A stretch of 64,000 nucleotides of DNA from Misgurnus anguillicaudatus (taxonomy: Eukaryota > Chordata > Actinopteri > Cypriniformes > Cobitidae). Below, piece by piece: positions 11,337 to 26,100 of the stretch. Position 1 is the stretch's first letter. Every line of letters starts with the position of its first letter. The DNA lies in contig NC_073351.2 of assembly GCF_027580225.2 (NCBI RefSeq), positions 2,581,001 through 2,645,000 of the forward strand. Direction: 5' to 3'. The notes under the pieces were generated by a model. It had not been told where the DNA came from and made no database searches. It saw only the letters and a list, made by a program, of their open reading frames with translations. The translations under genes and the position numbers were made by a program.

Positions 11337-14300
11337 TCCTCTGTAGTCTAGTGGTTAGAGCACTGATTCTCACATGTGGGAGACCCAGGTTCAAGTCCCC
11401 CAATGTTTAAGTGGAGCTCTCTACTGACAAGTAGTCACTTCTTTAACTCTGATAGAGTTTGTGGGCAGCTTATAGCCTGCATATTCTATTTTGCCTTCCC
11501 AAATCCAGTAGGTTGTTCATTTTATTACTGTTCCTATGTCTCATGAAGCAGTCTTCATAGCTGATGTGGGCTTAAGATTTCTGCTGGACATTTAAGATCA
11601 AATTTAAGATAGAGTTCTGGACCTAACATTCAGTGCCTCCAAGCAAAATGTATTCCTGTAAGTTTCAATTTAAGAAAGATTCCTGGACATAAAATTAGCA
11701 AATAATACAGCAGATGCCAACAGTGTCTTTGGGTTTTGAAAGAAGCAAACAAATCTTCTTTAGATCTGATAGTTTTCATGTATTTTTGGTTTTGACTCTG
11801 ACTCTACCAGCCAGCCAACTGTCTGAGCATAGGCAGCAATACAGATGTTGTCAGCCCAGCTTCAACTCATCCTCTGTAGTCTAGTGGTTAGAGCACTGAT
11901 TCTCCCATAGAGCCCCAGGCCCCAGGTTCAAGTCTCACAAGGTTTAAGTGGAGTTCTCCACTGACAAGTAGTCACTTGTTTAGCTCTGATAGAGTTTGTG
12001 GGCAGCTTATAGCCTGCATATTCTATTTTGCCTTCCCAAATCCAGTAGGTTGTTCATTTTATTACTGTTCCTATGTCTCATGAAGCAGTATTCATAGCTG
12101 ATGTGGGCTTAATATTTTTGCTGGACATTTGAGATAAAATTTAAGATAGAGTTCTGGACATAAAATTCAGGGCTTTCAAGCAAAATGTATTCCTGTAAGT
12201 TTCAATTTAAGAAAGAGTCCTGTACATAAAATTAGCAAATAATACAGCAGATGCCAACAGTATCTTTGGGTTTTGAAAGAAGCAAACAAATCTTCTTTAG
12301 ATCTGATAGTTTCATGTATTTTTGGTTTTGAATCTGACTGTACCAGCCAGCCAACTGTCTGAGCATAGGCAGCAATACAGATTTTGTCAGCCCAGCTTCA
12401 ACTCATCATCTGTAGTCTAGTGGTTAGAGCACTGATTCTCCCATAGAGCCCCAGGCCCCAGGTTCAAGTCTCACAAGGTTTAAGTGGAGTTCTCCACTGA
12501 CAAGTAGTCACTTGTTTAGCTCTGATAGAGTTTGTGGGCAGCTTATAGCCTGCATATTCTATATTGCCTTCCCAAATCCAGTAGGTTGTTCATTTTATTA
12601 CTGTCCCTCTGTCTCATGAAGCAGTCTTCATAGCTGATGTGGGCTTAAGATTTTTGCTGGACATTTGAGAAAAATTTAAGATAGACTTCTGGACATAAAA
12701 TTCAGGGCTTTCAAGCAAAATGTATTCCTGTAAGTTTCAATTTAAGAAAGAGTCCTGGACATAAAATTAGCAAATAATACAGCAGATGCCAACAGTATCT
12801 TTGGGTTTTGAAAGAAGCAAACAAATCTTCTTTAGATCTGATAGTTTCATGTATTTTTGGTTTTGAATCTGACTGTACCAGCCAGCCAACTGTCTGAGCA
12901 TAGGCAGCAATACACAGGACCAGGTTCTGTCAGCCCTGCTCCAACTCATCCTCTGTAGTCTAGTGGTTAGAGCACTGATTCTCACATGTGGGAGACCCAG
13001 GTTCAAGTCCCCCAATGTTTAAGTGAAGCTCTCTACTGACAAGTAGTCACTTCTTTAACTCTGATAGAGTGTGTGGGCAGCTTATAGCCTGCATAATCTT
13101 TTTGCCTTCCCAAATCCAGTAGTTTGTTCATTTTATTACTGCTCCTATGTCTCCTGAAGCAGTCTTCATAGCTGATGTGGGCTTAAGATTTCTGCTGGAC
13201 ATTTAAGATCAAATTTGAGATAGAGTTCTGGACCTAACATTCAGTGCCTCCAAGCAAATGTATTCCTGTAAGTTTCAATTTAAGAAAGATTCCTGGACAT
13301 AAAATTAGCAAATAATACAGCAGATGCCAACAGTGTCTTTGGGTTTTGAAAGAAGCAAACAAATCTTCTTTAGATCTGATAGTGTTCATGTATTTTTGGT
13401 TTTGACTCTGACTCTACCAGCCAGCCAACTGTCTGAGCATAGGCAGCAATACAGATTTTGTCAGCCCAGCTTCAACTCATCCTCTGTAGTCTAGTGGTTA
13501 GAGCACTGATTCTCCCATAGAGCCCCAGGCCCCAGGTTCAAGTCTCACAAGGTTTAAGTGGAGTTCTCCACTGACAAGTAGTCACTTGTTTAGCTCTGAT
13601 AGAGTTTGTGGGCAGCTTATAGCCTGCATATTCTATATTGCCTTCCCAAATCCAGTAGGTTGTTCATTTTATTACTGTCCCTCTGTCTCATGAATCAGTC
13701 TTCATAGCTGATGTGGGCTTAAGATTTTTGCTGGACATTTGAGATAAAATTTAAGATAGACTTCTGGACATAAAATTCAGGGCTTTCAAGCAAAATGTAT
13801 TCCTGTAAGTTTCAATTTAAGAAAGAGTCCTGGACATAAAATTAGCAAATAATACAGCAGATGCCAACAGTATCTTTGGGTTTTGAAAGAAGCAAACAAA
13901 TCTTCTTTAGATCTGATAGTTTCATGTATTTTTGGTTTTGAATCTGACTGTACCAGCCAGCCAACTGTCTGAGCATAGGCAGCAATACACAGGACCAGGT
14001 TCTGTCAGCCCTGCTCCAACTCATCCTCTGTAGTCTAGTGGTTAGAGCACTGATTCTCACATGTGGGAGACCCAGGTTCAAGTCCCCCAATGTTTAAGTG
14101 GAGCTCTCTACTGACAAGTAGTCACTTCTTTAACTCTGATAGAGTTTGTGGGCAGCTTATAGCCTGCATATTCTATTTTGCCTTCCCAAATCCAGTAGTT
14201 TGTTCATTTTATTACTGCTCCTATGTCTCCTGAAGCAGTCTTCATAGCTGATGTGGGCTTAAGATTTCTGCTGGACATTTAAGATCAAATTTAAGATAGA

Positions 14301-16177
14301 GTTCTGGACCTAACATTCAGTGCCTCCAAGCAAAATGTATTCCTGTAAGTTTCAATTTAAGAAAGATTCCTGGACATAAAATTAGCAAATAATACAGCAG
14401 ATGCCAACAGTGTCTTTGGGTTTTGAAAGAAGCAAACAAATCTTCTTTAGATCTGTTAGTTTTCATGTATTTTTGGTTTTGACTCTGACTCTACCAGCCA
14501 GCCAACTGTCTGAGCATAGGCAGCAATACAGATGTTGTCAGCCCAGCTTCAACTCATCCTCTGTAGTCTAGTGGTTAGAGCACTGATTCTCCCATAGAGC
14601 CCCAGGCCCCAGGTTCAAGTCTCACAAGGTTTAAGTGGAGTTCTCCAATGACAAGTAGTCACTTGTTTAGCTCTGATAGAGTTTGTGGGCAGCTTATAGC
14701 GTGCATATTCTATTTTGCCTTCCCAAATCCAGTAGGTTGTTCATTTTATTACTGTTCCTATGTCTCATGAAGCAGTCTTCATAGCTGATGTGGGCTTAAG
14801 ATTTTTGCTGGACATTTGAGATAAATTTTAAGATAGAGTTCTGGACAAAAAATTCAGGGCTTTCAAGCAAAATGTATTCCTGTAAGTTTCAATTTAAGAA
14901 AGAGTCCTGGACATAAAATTAGCAAATAATACAGCAGATGCCAACAGTATCTTTGGGTTTTGAAAGAAGCAAACAAATCTTCTTTAGATCTGATAGTTTC
15001 ATGTATTTTTGGTTTTGAATCTGACTGTACCAGCCAGCCAACTGTCTGAGCATAGGCAGCAATACACAGGACCAGGTTCTGTCAGCCCTGCTCCAAATCA
15101 TTCTCTGTAGTCTAGTGGTTAGAGCACTGATTCTCACATGTGGGAGACCCAGGTTCAAGTCCCCCAATGTTTAAGTGGAGCTCTCTACTGACAAGTAGTC
15201 ACTTCTTTAACTCTGATAGAGTTTGTGGGCAGCTTATAGCCTGCATATTCTATTTTGCCTTCCCAAATCCAGTAGTTTGTTCATTTTATTACTGCTCCTA
15301 TGTCTCCTGAAGCAGTCTTCATAGCTGATGTGGGCTTAAGATTTCTGCTGGACATTTAAGATCAAATTTAAGATAGAGTTCTGGACCTAACATTCAGTGC
15401 CTCCAAGCAAAATGTATTCCTGTAAGTTTCAATTTAAGAAAGATTCCTGGACATAAAATTAGCAAATAATGCAGCAGATGCCAACAGTGTCTTTGGGTTT
15501 TGAAAGAAGCAAACAAATCTTCTTTAGATCTGATAGTTTTCATGTATTTTTGGTTTTGACTCTGACTCTACCAGCCAGCCAACTGTCTGAGCATAGGCAG
15601 CAATACAGATGTTGTCAGCCCAGCTTCAACTCATCCTCTGTAGTCTAGTGGTTAGAGCACTGATTCTCCCATAGAGCCCCAGGCCCCAGGTTCAAGTCTC
15701 ACAAGGTTTAAGTGGAGTTCTCCAATGACAAGTAGTCACTTGTTTAGCTCTGTTAGAGTTTGTGGGCAGCTTATAGCGTGCATATTCTATTTTGCCTTCC
15801 CAAATCCAGTAGGTTGTTCATTTTATTACTGTTCCTATGTCTCATGAAGCAGTCTTCATAGCTGATGTGGGCTTAAGATTTTTGCTGGACATTTGAGATA
15901 AATTTTAAGATAGAGTTCTGGACAAAAAATTCAGGGCTTTCAAGCAAAATGTATTCCTGTAAGTTTCAATTTAAGAAAGAGTCCTGGACATAAAATTAGC
16001 AAATAATACAGCAGATGCCAACAGTATCTTTGGGTTTTGAAAGAAGCAAACAAATCTTCTTTAGATCTGATAGTTTCATGTATTTTTGGTTTTGAATCTG
16101 ACTGTACCAGCCAGCCAACTGTCTGAGCATAGGCAGCAATACACAGGACCAGGTTCTGTCAGCCCTGCTCCAACTCA
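11337..16177 (+). repeat. 4,841-bp block, copy 1
   Basis: The A-core spacings are 1612, 1075, 1077 and 1077, including a B-B junction with a TCATCTG core at 12406. Markers shared with the other copies are AATATTTTTGCTGG (12111-), CCTGTACATAAAATTAG (12219-), AAATTTGAGATAG (13210-) and a one-base loss in AAGCAAATGTATTCC (13252-). The next copy is directly adjacent. Confidence 0.85.
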
Positions 16178-19100
16178 TCCTCTGTAGTCTAGTGGTTAGA
16201 GCACTGATTCTCACATGTGGGAGACCCAGGTTCAAGTCCCCCAATGTTTAAGTGGAGCTCTCTACTGACAAGTAGTCACTTCTTTAACTCTGATAGAGTT
16301 TGTGGGCAGCTTATAGCCTGCATATTCTATTTTGCCTTCCCAAATCCAGTAGGTTGTTCATTTTATTACTGTTCCTATGTCTCATGAAGCAGTCTTCATA
16401 GCTGATGTGGGCTTAAGATTTCTGCTGGACATTTAAGATCAAATTTAAGATAGAGTTCTGGACCTAACATTCAGTGCCTCCAAGCAAAATGTATTCCTGT
16501 AAGTTTCAATTTAAGAAAGATTCCTGGACATAAAATTAGCAAATAATACAGCAGATGCCAACAGTGTCTTTGGGTTTTGAAAGAAGCAAACAAATCTTCT
16601 TTAGATCTGATAGTTTTCATGTATTTTTGGTTTTGACTCTGACTCTACCAGCCAGCCAACTGTCTGAGCATAGGCAGCAATACAGATGTTGTCAGCCCAG
16701 CTTCAACTCATCCTCTGTAGTCTAGTGGTTAGAGCACTGATTCTCCCATAGAGCCCCAGGCCCCAGGTTCAAGTCTCACAAGGTTTAAGTGGAGTTCTCC
16801 ACTGACAAGTAGTCACTTGTTTAGCTCTGATAGAGTTTGTGGGCAGCTTATAGCCTGCATATTCTATTTTGCCTTCCCAAATCCAGTAGGTTGTTCATTT
16901 TATTACTGTTCCTATGTCTCATGAAGCAGTATTCATAGCTGATGTGGGCTTAATATTTTTGCTGGACATTTGAGATAAAATTTAAGATAGAGTTCTGGAC
17001 ATAAAATTCAGGGCTTTCAAGCAAAATGTATTCCTGTAAGTTTCAATTTAAGAAAGAGTCCTGTACATAAAATTAGCAAATAATACAGCAGATGCCAACA
17101 GTATCTTTGGGTTTTGAAAGAAGCAAACAAATCTTCTTTAGATCTGATAGTTTCATGTATTTTTGGTTTTGAATCTGACTGTACCAGCCAGCCAACTGTC
17201 TGAGCATAGGCAGCAATACAGATTTTGTCAGCCCAGCTTCAACTCATCATCTGTAGTCTAGTGGTTAGAGCACTGATTCTCCCATAGAGCCCCAGGCCCC
17301 AGGTTCAAGTCTCACAAGGTTTAAGTGGAGTTCTCCACTGACAAGTAGTCACTTGTTTAGCTCTGATAGAGTTTGTGGGCAGCTTATAGCCTGCATATTC
17401 TATATTGCCTTCCCAAATCCAGTAGGTTGTTCATTTTATTACTGTCCCTCTGTCTCATGAAGCAGTCTTCATAGCTGATGTGGGCTTAAGATTTTTGCTG
17501 GACATTTGAGAAAAATTTAAGATAGACTTCTGGACATAAAATTCAGGGCTTTCAAGCAAAATGTATTCCTGTAAGTTTCAATTTAAGAAAGAGTCCTGGA
17601 CATAAAATTAGCAAATAATACAGCAGATGCCAACAGTATCTTTGGGTTTTGAAAGAAGCAAACAAATCTTCTTTAGATCTGATAGTTTCATGTATTTTTG
17701 GTTTTGAATCTGACTGTACCAGCCAGCCAACTGTCTGAGCATAGGCAGCAATACACAGGACCAGGTTCTGTCAGCCCTGCTCCAACTCATCCTCTGTAGT
17801 CTAGTGGTTAGAGCACTGATTCTCACATGTGGGAGACCCAGGTTCAAGTCCCCCAATGTTTAAGTGAAGCTCTCTACTGACAAGTAGTCACTTCTTTAAC
17901 TCTGATAGAGTGTGTGGGCAGCTTATAGCCTGCATAATCTTTTTGCCTTCCCAAATCCAGTAGTTTGTTCATTTTATTACTGCTCCTATGTCTCCTGAAG
18001 CAGTCTTCATAGCTGATGTGGGCTTAAGATTTCTGCTGGACATTTAAGATCAAATTTGAGATAGAGTTCTGGACCTAACATTCAGTGCCTCCAAGCAAAT
18101 GTATTCCTGTAAGTTTCAATTTAAGAAAGATTCCTGGACATAAAATTAGCAAATAATACAGCAGATGCCAACAGTGTCTTTGGGTTTTGAAAGAAGCAAA
18201 CAAATCTTCTTTAGATCTGATAGTGTTCATGTATTTTTGGTTTTGACTCTGACTCTACCAGCCAGCCAACTGTCTGAGCATAGGCAGCAATACAGATTTT
18301 GTCAGCCCAGCTTCAACTCATCCTCTGTAGTCTAGTGGTTAGAGCACTGATTCTCCCATAGAGCCCCAGGCCCCAGGTTCAAGTCTCACAAGGTTTAAGT
18401 GGAGTTCTCCACTGACAAGTAGTCACTTGTTTAGCTCTGATAGAGTTTGTGGGCAGCTTATAGCCTGCATATTCTATATTGCCTTCCCAAATCCAGTAGG
18501 TTGTTCATTTTATTACTGTCCCTCTGTCTCATGAATCAGTCTTCATAGCTGATGTGGGCTTAAGATTTTTGCTGGACATTTGAGATAAAATTTAAGATAG
18601 ACTTCTGGACATAAAATTCAGGGCTTTCAAGCAAAATGTATTCCTGTAAGTTTCAATTTAAGAAAGAGTCCTGGACATAAAATTAGCAAATAATACAGCA
18701 GATGCCAACAGTATCTTTGGGTTTTGAAAGAAGCAAACAAATCTTCTTTAGATCTGATAGTTTCATGTATTTTTGGTTTTGAATCTGACTGTACCAGCCA
18801 GCCAACTGTCTGAGCATAGGCAGCAATACACAGGACCAGGTTCTGTCAGCCCTGCTCCAACTCATCCTCTGTAGTCTAGTGGTTAGAGCACTGATTCTCA
18901 CATGTGGGAGACCCAGGTTCAAGTCCCCCAATGTTTAAGTGGAGCTCTCTACTGACAAGTAGTCACTTCTTTAACTCTGATAGAGTTTGTGGGCAGCTTA
19001 TAGCCTGCATATTCTATTTTGCCTTCCCAAATCCAGTAGTTTGTTCATTTTATTACTGCTCCTATGTCTCCTGAAGCAGTCTTCATAGCTGATGTGGGCT

Positions 19101-21018
19101 TAAGATTTCTGCTGGACATTTAAGATCAAATTTAAGATAGAGTTCTGGACCTAACATTCAGTGCCTCCAAGCAAAATGTATTCCTGTAAGTTTCAATTTA
19201 AGAAAGATTCCTGGACATAAAATTAGCAAATAATACAGCAGATGCCAACAGTGTCTTTGGGTTTTGAAAGAAGCAAACAAATCTTCTTTAGATCTGTTAG
19301 TTTTCATGTATTTTTGGTTTTGACTCTGACTCTACCAGCCAGCCAACTGTCTGAGCATAGGCAGCAATACAGATGTTGTCAGCCCAGCTTCAACTCATCC
19401 TCTGTAGTCTAGTGGTTAGAGCACTGATTCTCCCATAGAGCCCCAGGCCCCAGGTTCAAGTCTCACAAGGTTTAAGTGGAGTTCTCCAATGACAAGTAGT
19501 CACTTGTTTAGCTCTGATAGAGTTTGTGGGCAGCTTATAGCGTGCATATTCTATTTTGCCTTCCCAAATCCAGTAGGTTGTTCATTTTATTACTGTTCCT
19601 ATGTCTCATGAAGCAGTCTTCATAGCTGATGTGGGCTTAAGATTTTTGCTGGACATTTGAGATAAATTTTAAGATAGAGTTCTGGACAAAAAATTCAGGG
19701 CTTTCAAGCAAAATGTATTCCTGTAAGTTTCAATTTAAGAAAGAGTCCTGGACATAAAATTAGCAAATAATACAGCAGATGCCAACAGTATCTTTGGGTT
19801 TTGAAAGAAGCAAACAAATCTTCTTTAGATCTGATAGTTTCATGTATTTTTGGTTTTGAATCTGACTGTACCAGCCAGCCAACTGTCTGAGCATAGGCAG
19901 CAATACACAGGACCAGGTTCTGTCAGCCCTGCTCCAAATCATTCTCTGTAGTCTAGTGGTTAGAGCACTGATTCTCACATGTGGGAGACCCAGGTTCAAG
20001 TCCCCCAATGTTTAAGTGGAGCTCTCTACTGACAAGTAGTCACTTCTTTAACTCTGATAGAGTTTGTGGGCAGCTTATAGCCTGCATATTCTATTTTGCC
20101 TTCCCAAATCCAGTAGTTTGTTCATTTTATTACTGCTCCTATGTCTCCTGAAGCAGTCTTCATAGCTGATGTGGGCTTAAGATTTCTGCTGGACATTTAA
20201 GATCAAATTTAAGATAGAGTTCTGGACCTAACATTCAGTGCCTCCAAGCAAAATGTATTCCTGTAAGTTTCAATTTAAGAAAGATTCCTGGACATAAAAT
20301 TAGCAAATAATGCAGCAGATGCCAACAGTGTCTTTGGGTTTTGAAAGAAGCAAACAAATCTTCTTTAGATCTGATAGTTTTCATGTATTTTTGGTTTTGA
20401 CTCTGACTCTACCAGCCAGCCAACTGTCTGAGCATAGGCAGCAATACAGATGTTGTCAGCCCAGCTTCAACTCATCCTCTGTAGTCTAGTGGTTAGAGCA
20501 CTGATTCTCCCATAGAGCCCCAGGCCCCAGGTTCAAGTCTCACAAGGTTTAAGTGGAGTTCTCCACTGACAAGTAGCCACTTGTTTAGCTCTGATAGAGT
20601 TTGTGGGCAGCTTATAGCCTGCATATTCTATTTTGCCTTCCCAAATCCAGTAGGTTGTTCATTTTATTACTGTTCCTATGTCTCATGAAGCAGTATTCAT
20701 AGCTGATGTGGGCTTAATATTTTTGCTGGACATTTGAGATAAAATTTAAGATAGAGTTCTGGACATAAAATTCAGGGCTTTCAAGCAAAATGTATTCCTG
20801 TAAGTTTCAATTTAAGAAAGAGTCCTGTACATAAAATTAGCAAATAATACAGCAGATGCCAACAGTATCTTTGGGTTTTGAAAGAAGCAAACAAATCTTC
20901 TTTAGATCTGATAGTTTCATGTATTTTTGGTTTTGAATCTGACTGTACCAGCCAGCCAACTGTCTGAGCATAGGCAGCAATACACAGGACCAGGTTCTGT
21001 CAGCCCTGCTCCAACTCA
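16178..21018 (+). repeat. 4,841-bp block, copy 2
   Basis: The same four spacings and the same markers as copy 1, 4,841 bp downstream (B-B core at 17247). It was directly duplicated in tandem. Near its end the pattern switches: a unit with CCTGTACAT at 20826 is followed by an A-type end, not by a second B half. Confidence 0.85.
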
Positions 21019-23171
21019 TCCTCTGTAGTCTAGTGGTTAGAGCACTGATTCTCACATGTGGGAGACCCAGGTTCAAGTCCCCCAATGTTTAAGTGAAGCT
21101 CTCTACTGACAAGTAGTCACTTCTTTAACTCTGATAGAGTGTGTGGGCAGCTTATAGCCTGCATAATCTTTTTGCCTTCCCAAATCCAGTAGTTTGTTCA
21201 TTTTATTACTGCTCCTATGTCTCCTGAAGCAGTCTTCATAGCTGATGTGGGCTTAAGATTTCTGCTGGACATTTAAGATCAAATTTAAGATAGAGTTCTG
21301 GACCTAACATTCAGTGCCTCCAAGCAAAATGTATTCCTGTAAGTTTCAATTTAAGAAAGATTCCTGGACATAAAATTAGCAAATAATACAGCAGATGCCA
21401 ACAGTGTCTTTGGGTTTTGAAAGAAGCAAACAAATCTTCTTTAGATCTGATAGTGTTCATGTATTTTTGGTTTTGACTCTGACTCTACCAGCCAGCCAAC
21501 TGTCTGAGCATAGGCAGCAATACAGATTTTGTCAGCCCAGCTTCAACTCATCCTCTGTAGTCTAGTGGTTAGAGCACTGATTCTCCCATAGAGCCCCAGG
21601 CCCCAGGTTCAAGTCTCACAAGGTTTAAGTGGAGTTCTCCACTGACAAGTAGTCACTTGTTTAGCTCTGATAGAGTTTGTGGGCAGCTTATAGCCTGCAT
21701 ATTCTATATTGCCTTCCCAAATCCAGTAGGTTGTTCATTTTATTACTGTCCCTCTGTCTCATGAATCAGTCTTCATAGCTGATGTGGGCTTAAGATTTTT
21801 GCTGGACATTTGAGATAAAATTTAAGATAGACTTCTGGACATAAAATTCAGGGCTTTCAAGCAAAATGTATTCCTGTAAGTTTCAATTTAAGAAAGAGTC
21901 CTGGACATAAAATTAGCAAATAATACAGCAGATGCCGACAGTATCTTTGGGTTTTGAAAGAAGCAAACAAATCTTCTTTAGATCTGATAGTTTCATGTAT
22001 TTTTGGTTTTGAATCTGACTGTACCAGCCAGCCAACTGTCTGAGCATAGGCAGCAATACACAGGACCAGGTTCTGTCAGCCCTGCTCCAACTCATCCTCT
22101 GTAGTCTAGTGGTTAGAGCACTGATTCTCACATGTGGGAGACCCAGGTTCAAGTCCCCCAATGTTTAAGTGGAGCTCTCTACTGACAAGTAGTCACTTCT
22201 TTAACTCTGATAGAGTTTGTGGGCAGCTTATAGCCTGCATATTCTATTTTGCCTTCCCAAATCCAGTAGGTTGTTCATTTTATTACTGTTCCTATGTCTC
22301 ATGAAGCAGTCTTCATAGCTGATGTGGGCTTAAGATTTTTGCTGGACATTTGAGATAAAATTTAAGATAGAGTTCTGGACCTAACATTCAGTGCCTCCAA
22401 GCAAAATGTATTCCTGTAAGTTTCAATTTAAGAAAGATTCCTGGACATAAAATTAGCAAATAATACAGCAGATGCCAACAGTGTCTTTGGGTTTTGAAAG
22501 AAGCAAACAAATCTTCTTTAGATCTGATAGTGTTCATGTATTTTTTGTTTTGACTCTGACTCTACCAGCCAGCCAACTGTCTGAGCATAGGCAGCAATAC
22601 AGATTTTGTCAGCCCAGCTTCAACTCATCCTCTGTAGTCTAGTGGTTAGAGCACTGATTCTCCCATAGAGCCCCAGGCCCCAGGTTCAAGTCTCACAAGG
22701 TTTAAGTGGAGTTCTCCACTGACAAGTAGTCACTTGTTTAGCTCTGATAGAGTTTGTGGAAAGCTTATAGCCTGCATATTCTATATTGCCTTCCCAAATC
22801 CAGTAGGTTGTTCATTTTATTACTGTCCCTCTGTCTCATGAATCAGTCTTCATAGCTGATGTGGGCTTAAGATTTTTGCTGGACATTTGAGATAAAATTT
22901 AAGATAGACTTCTGGACATAAAATTCAGGGCTTTCAAGCAAAATGTATTCCTGTAAGTTTCAATTTAAGAAAGAGTCCTGGACATAAAATTAGCAAATAA
23001 TACAGCAGATGCCAACAGTATCTTTGGGTTTTGAAAGAAGCAAACAAATCTTCTTTAGATCTGATAGTTTCATGTATTTTTGGTTTTGAATCTGACTGTA
23101 CCAGCCAGCCAACTGTCTGAGCATAGGCAGCAATACACAGGACCAGGTTCTGTCAGCCCTGCTCCAACTCA

Positions 23172-26100
23172 TCCTCTGTAGTCTAGTGGTTAGAGCACTG
23201 ATTCTCACATGTGGGAGACCCAGGTTCAAGTCCCCCAATGTTTAAGTGAAGCTCTCTACTGACAAGTAGTCACTTCTTTAACTCTGATAGAGTGTGTGGG
23301 CAGCTTATAGCCTGCATAATCTTTTTGCCTTCCCAAATCCAGTAGTTTGTTCATTTTATTACTGCTCCTATGTCTCCTGAAGCAGTCTTCATAGCTGATG
23401 TGGGCTTAAGATTTCTGCTGGACATTTAAGATCAAATTTAAGATAGAGTTCTGGACCTAACATTCAGTGCCTCCAAGCAAAATGTATTCCTGTAAGTTTC
23501 AATTTAAGAAAGATTCCTGGACATAAAATTAGCAAATAATACAGCAGATGCCAACAGTGTCTTTGGGTTTTGAAAGAAGCAAACAAATCTTCTTTAGATC
23601 TGATAGTGTTCATGTATTTTTGGTTTTGACTCTGACTCTACCAGCCAGCCAACTGTCTGAGCATAGGCAGCAATACAGATTTTGTCAGCCCAGCTTCAAC
23701 TCATCCTCTGTAGTCTAGTGGTTAGAGCACTGATTCTCCCATAGAGCCCCAGGCCCCAGGTTCAAGTCTCACAAGGTTTAAGTGGAGTTCTCCACTGACA
23801 AGTAGTCACTTGTTTAGCTCTAATAGAGTTTGTGGGCAGCTTATAGCCTGCATATTCTATATTGCCTTCCCAAATCCAGTAGGTTGTTCATTTTATTACT
23901 GTCCCTCTGTCTCATGAATCAGTCTTCATAGCTGATGTGGGCTTAAGATTTTTGCTGGACATTTGAGATAAAATTTAAGATAGACTTCTGGACATAAAAT
24001 TCAGGGCTTTCAAGCAAAATGTATTCCTGTAAGTTTCAATTTAAGAAAGAGTCCTGGACATAAAATTAGCAAATAATACAGCAGATGCCAACAGTATCTT
24101 TGGGTTTTGAAAGAAGCAAACAAATCTTCTTTAGATCTGATAGTTTCATGTATTTTTGGTTTTGAATCTGACTGTACCAGCCAGCCAACTGTCTGAGCAT
24201 AGGCAGCAATACACAGGACCAGGTTCTGTCAGCCCTGCTCCAACTCATCCTCTGTAGTCTAGTGGTTAGAGCACTGATTCTCACATGTGGGAGACCCAGG
24301 TTCAAGTCCCCCAATGTTTAAGTGGAGCTCTCTACTGACAAGTAGTCACTTCTTTAACTCTGATAGAGTTTGTGGGCAGCTTATAGCCTGCATATTCTAT
24401 TTTGCCTTCCCAAATCCAGTAGTTTGTTCATTTTATTACTGCTCCTATGTCTCCTGAAGCAGTCTTCATAGCTGATGTGGGCTTAAGATTTCTGCTGGAC
24501 ATTTAAGATCAAATTTAAGATAGAGTTCTGGACCTAACATTCAGTGCCTCCAAGCAAAATGTATTCCTGTAAGTTTCAATTTAAGAAAGATTCCTGGACA
24601 TAAAATTAGCAAATAATACAGCAGATGCCAACAGTGTCTTTGGGTTTTGAAAGAAGCAAACAAATCTTCTTTAGATCTGTTAGTTTTCATGTATTTTTGG
24701 TTTTGACTCTGACTCTACCAGCCAGCCAACTGTCTGAGCATAGGCAGCAATACAGATGTTGTCAGCCCAGCTTCAACTCATCCTCTGTAGTCTAGTGGTT
24801 AGAGCACTGATTCTCCCATAGAGCCCCAGGCCCCAGGTTCAAGTCTCACAAGGTTTAAGTGGAGTTCTCCAATGACAAGTAGTCACTTGTTTAGCTCTGA
24901 TAGAGTTTGTGGGCAGCTTATAGCGTGCATATTCTATTTTGCCTTCCCAAATCCAGTAGGTTGTTCATTTTATTACTGTTCCTATGTCTCATGAAGCAGT
25001 CTTCATAGCTGATGTGGGCTTAAGATTTTTGCTGGACATTTGAGATAAATTTTAAGATAGAGTTCTGGACAAAAAATTCAGGGCTTTCAAGCAAAATGTA
25101 TTCCTGTAAGTTTCAATTTAAGAAAGAGTCCTGGACATAAAATTAGCAAATAATACAGCAGATGCCAACAGTATCTTTGGGTTTTGAAAGAAGCAAACAA
25201 ATCTTCTTTAGATCTGATAGTTTCATGTATTTTTGGTTTTGAATCTGACTGTACCAGCCAGCCAACTGTCTGAGCATAGGCAGCAATACACAGGACCAGG
25301 TTCTGTCAGCCCTGCTCCAACTCATCCTCTGTAGTCTAGTGGTTAGAGCACTGATTCTCACATGTGGGAGACCCAGGTTCAAGTCCCCCAATGTTTAAGT
25401 GGAGCTCTCTACTGACAAGTAGTCACTTGTTTAACTCTGATAGAGTGTGTGGGCAGCTTATAGCCTGCATAATCTTTTTGCCTTCCCAAATCCAGTAGTT
25501 TGTTCATTTTATTACTGCTCCTATGTCTCCTGAAGCAGTCTTCATAGCTGATGTGGGCTTAAGATTTCTGCTGGACATTTAAGATCAAATTTAAGATAGA
25601 GTTCTGGACCTAACATTCAGTGCCTCCAAGCAAAATGTATTCCTGTAAGTTTCAATTTAAGAAAGATTCCTGGACATAAAATTAGCAAATAATACAGCAG
25701 ATGCCAACAGTGTCTTTGGGTTTTGAAAGAAGCAAACAAATCTTCTTTAGATCTGATAGTGTTCATGTATTTTTGGTTTTGACTCTGACTCTACCAGCCA
25801 GCCAACTGTCTGAGCATAGGCAGCAATACAGATTTTGTCAGCCCAGCTTCAACTCATCCTCTGTAGTCTAGTGGTTAGAGCACTGATTCTCCCATAGAGC
25901 CCCAGGCCCCAGGTTCAAGTCTCACAAGGTTTAAGTGGAGTTCTCCACTGACAAGTAGTCACTTGTTTAGCTCTGATAGAGTTTGTGGGCAGCTTATAGC
26001 CTGCATATTCTATATTGCCTTCCCAAATCCAGTAGGTTGTTCATTTTATTACTGTCCCTCTGTCTCATGAATCAGTCTTCATAGCTGATGTGGGCTTAAG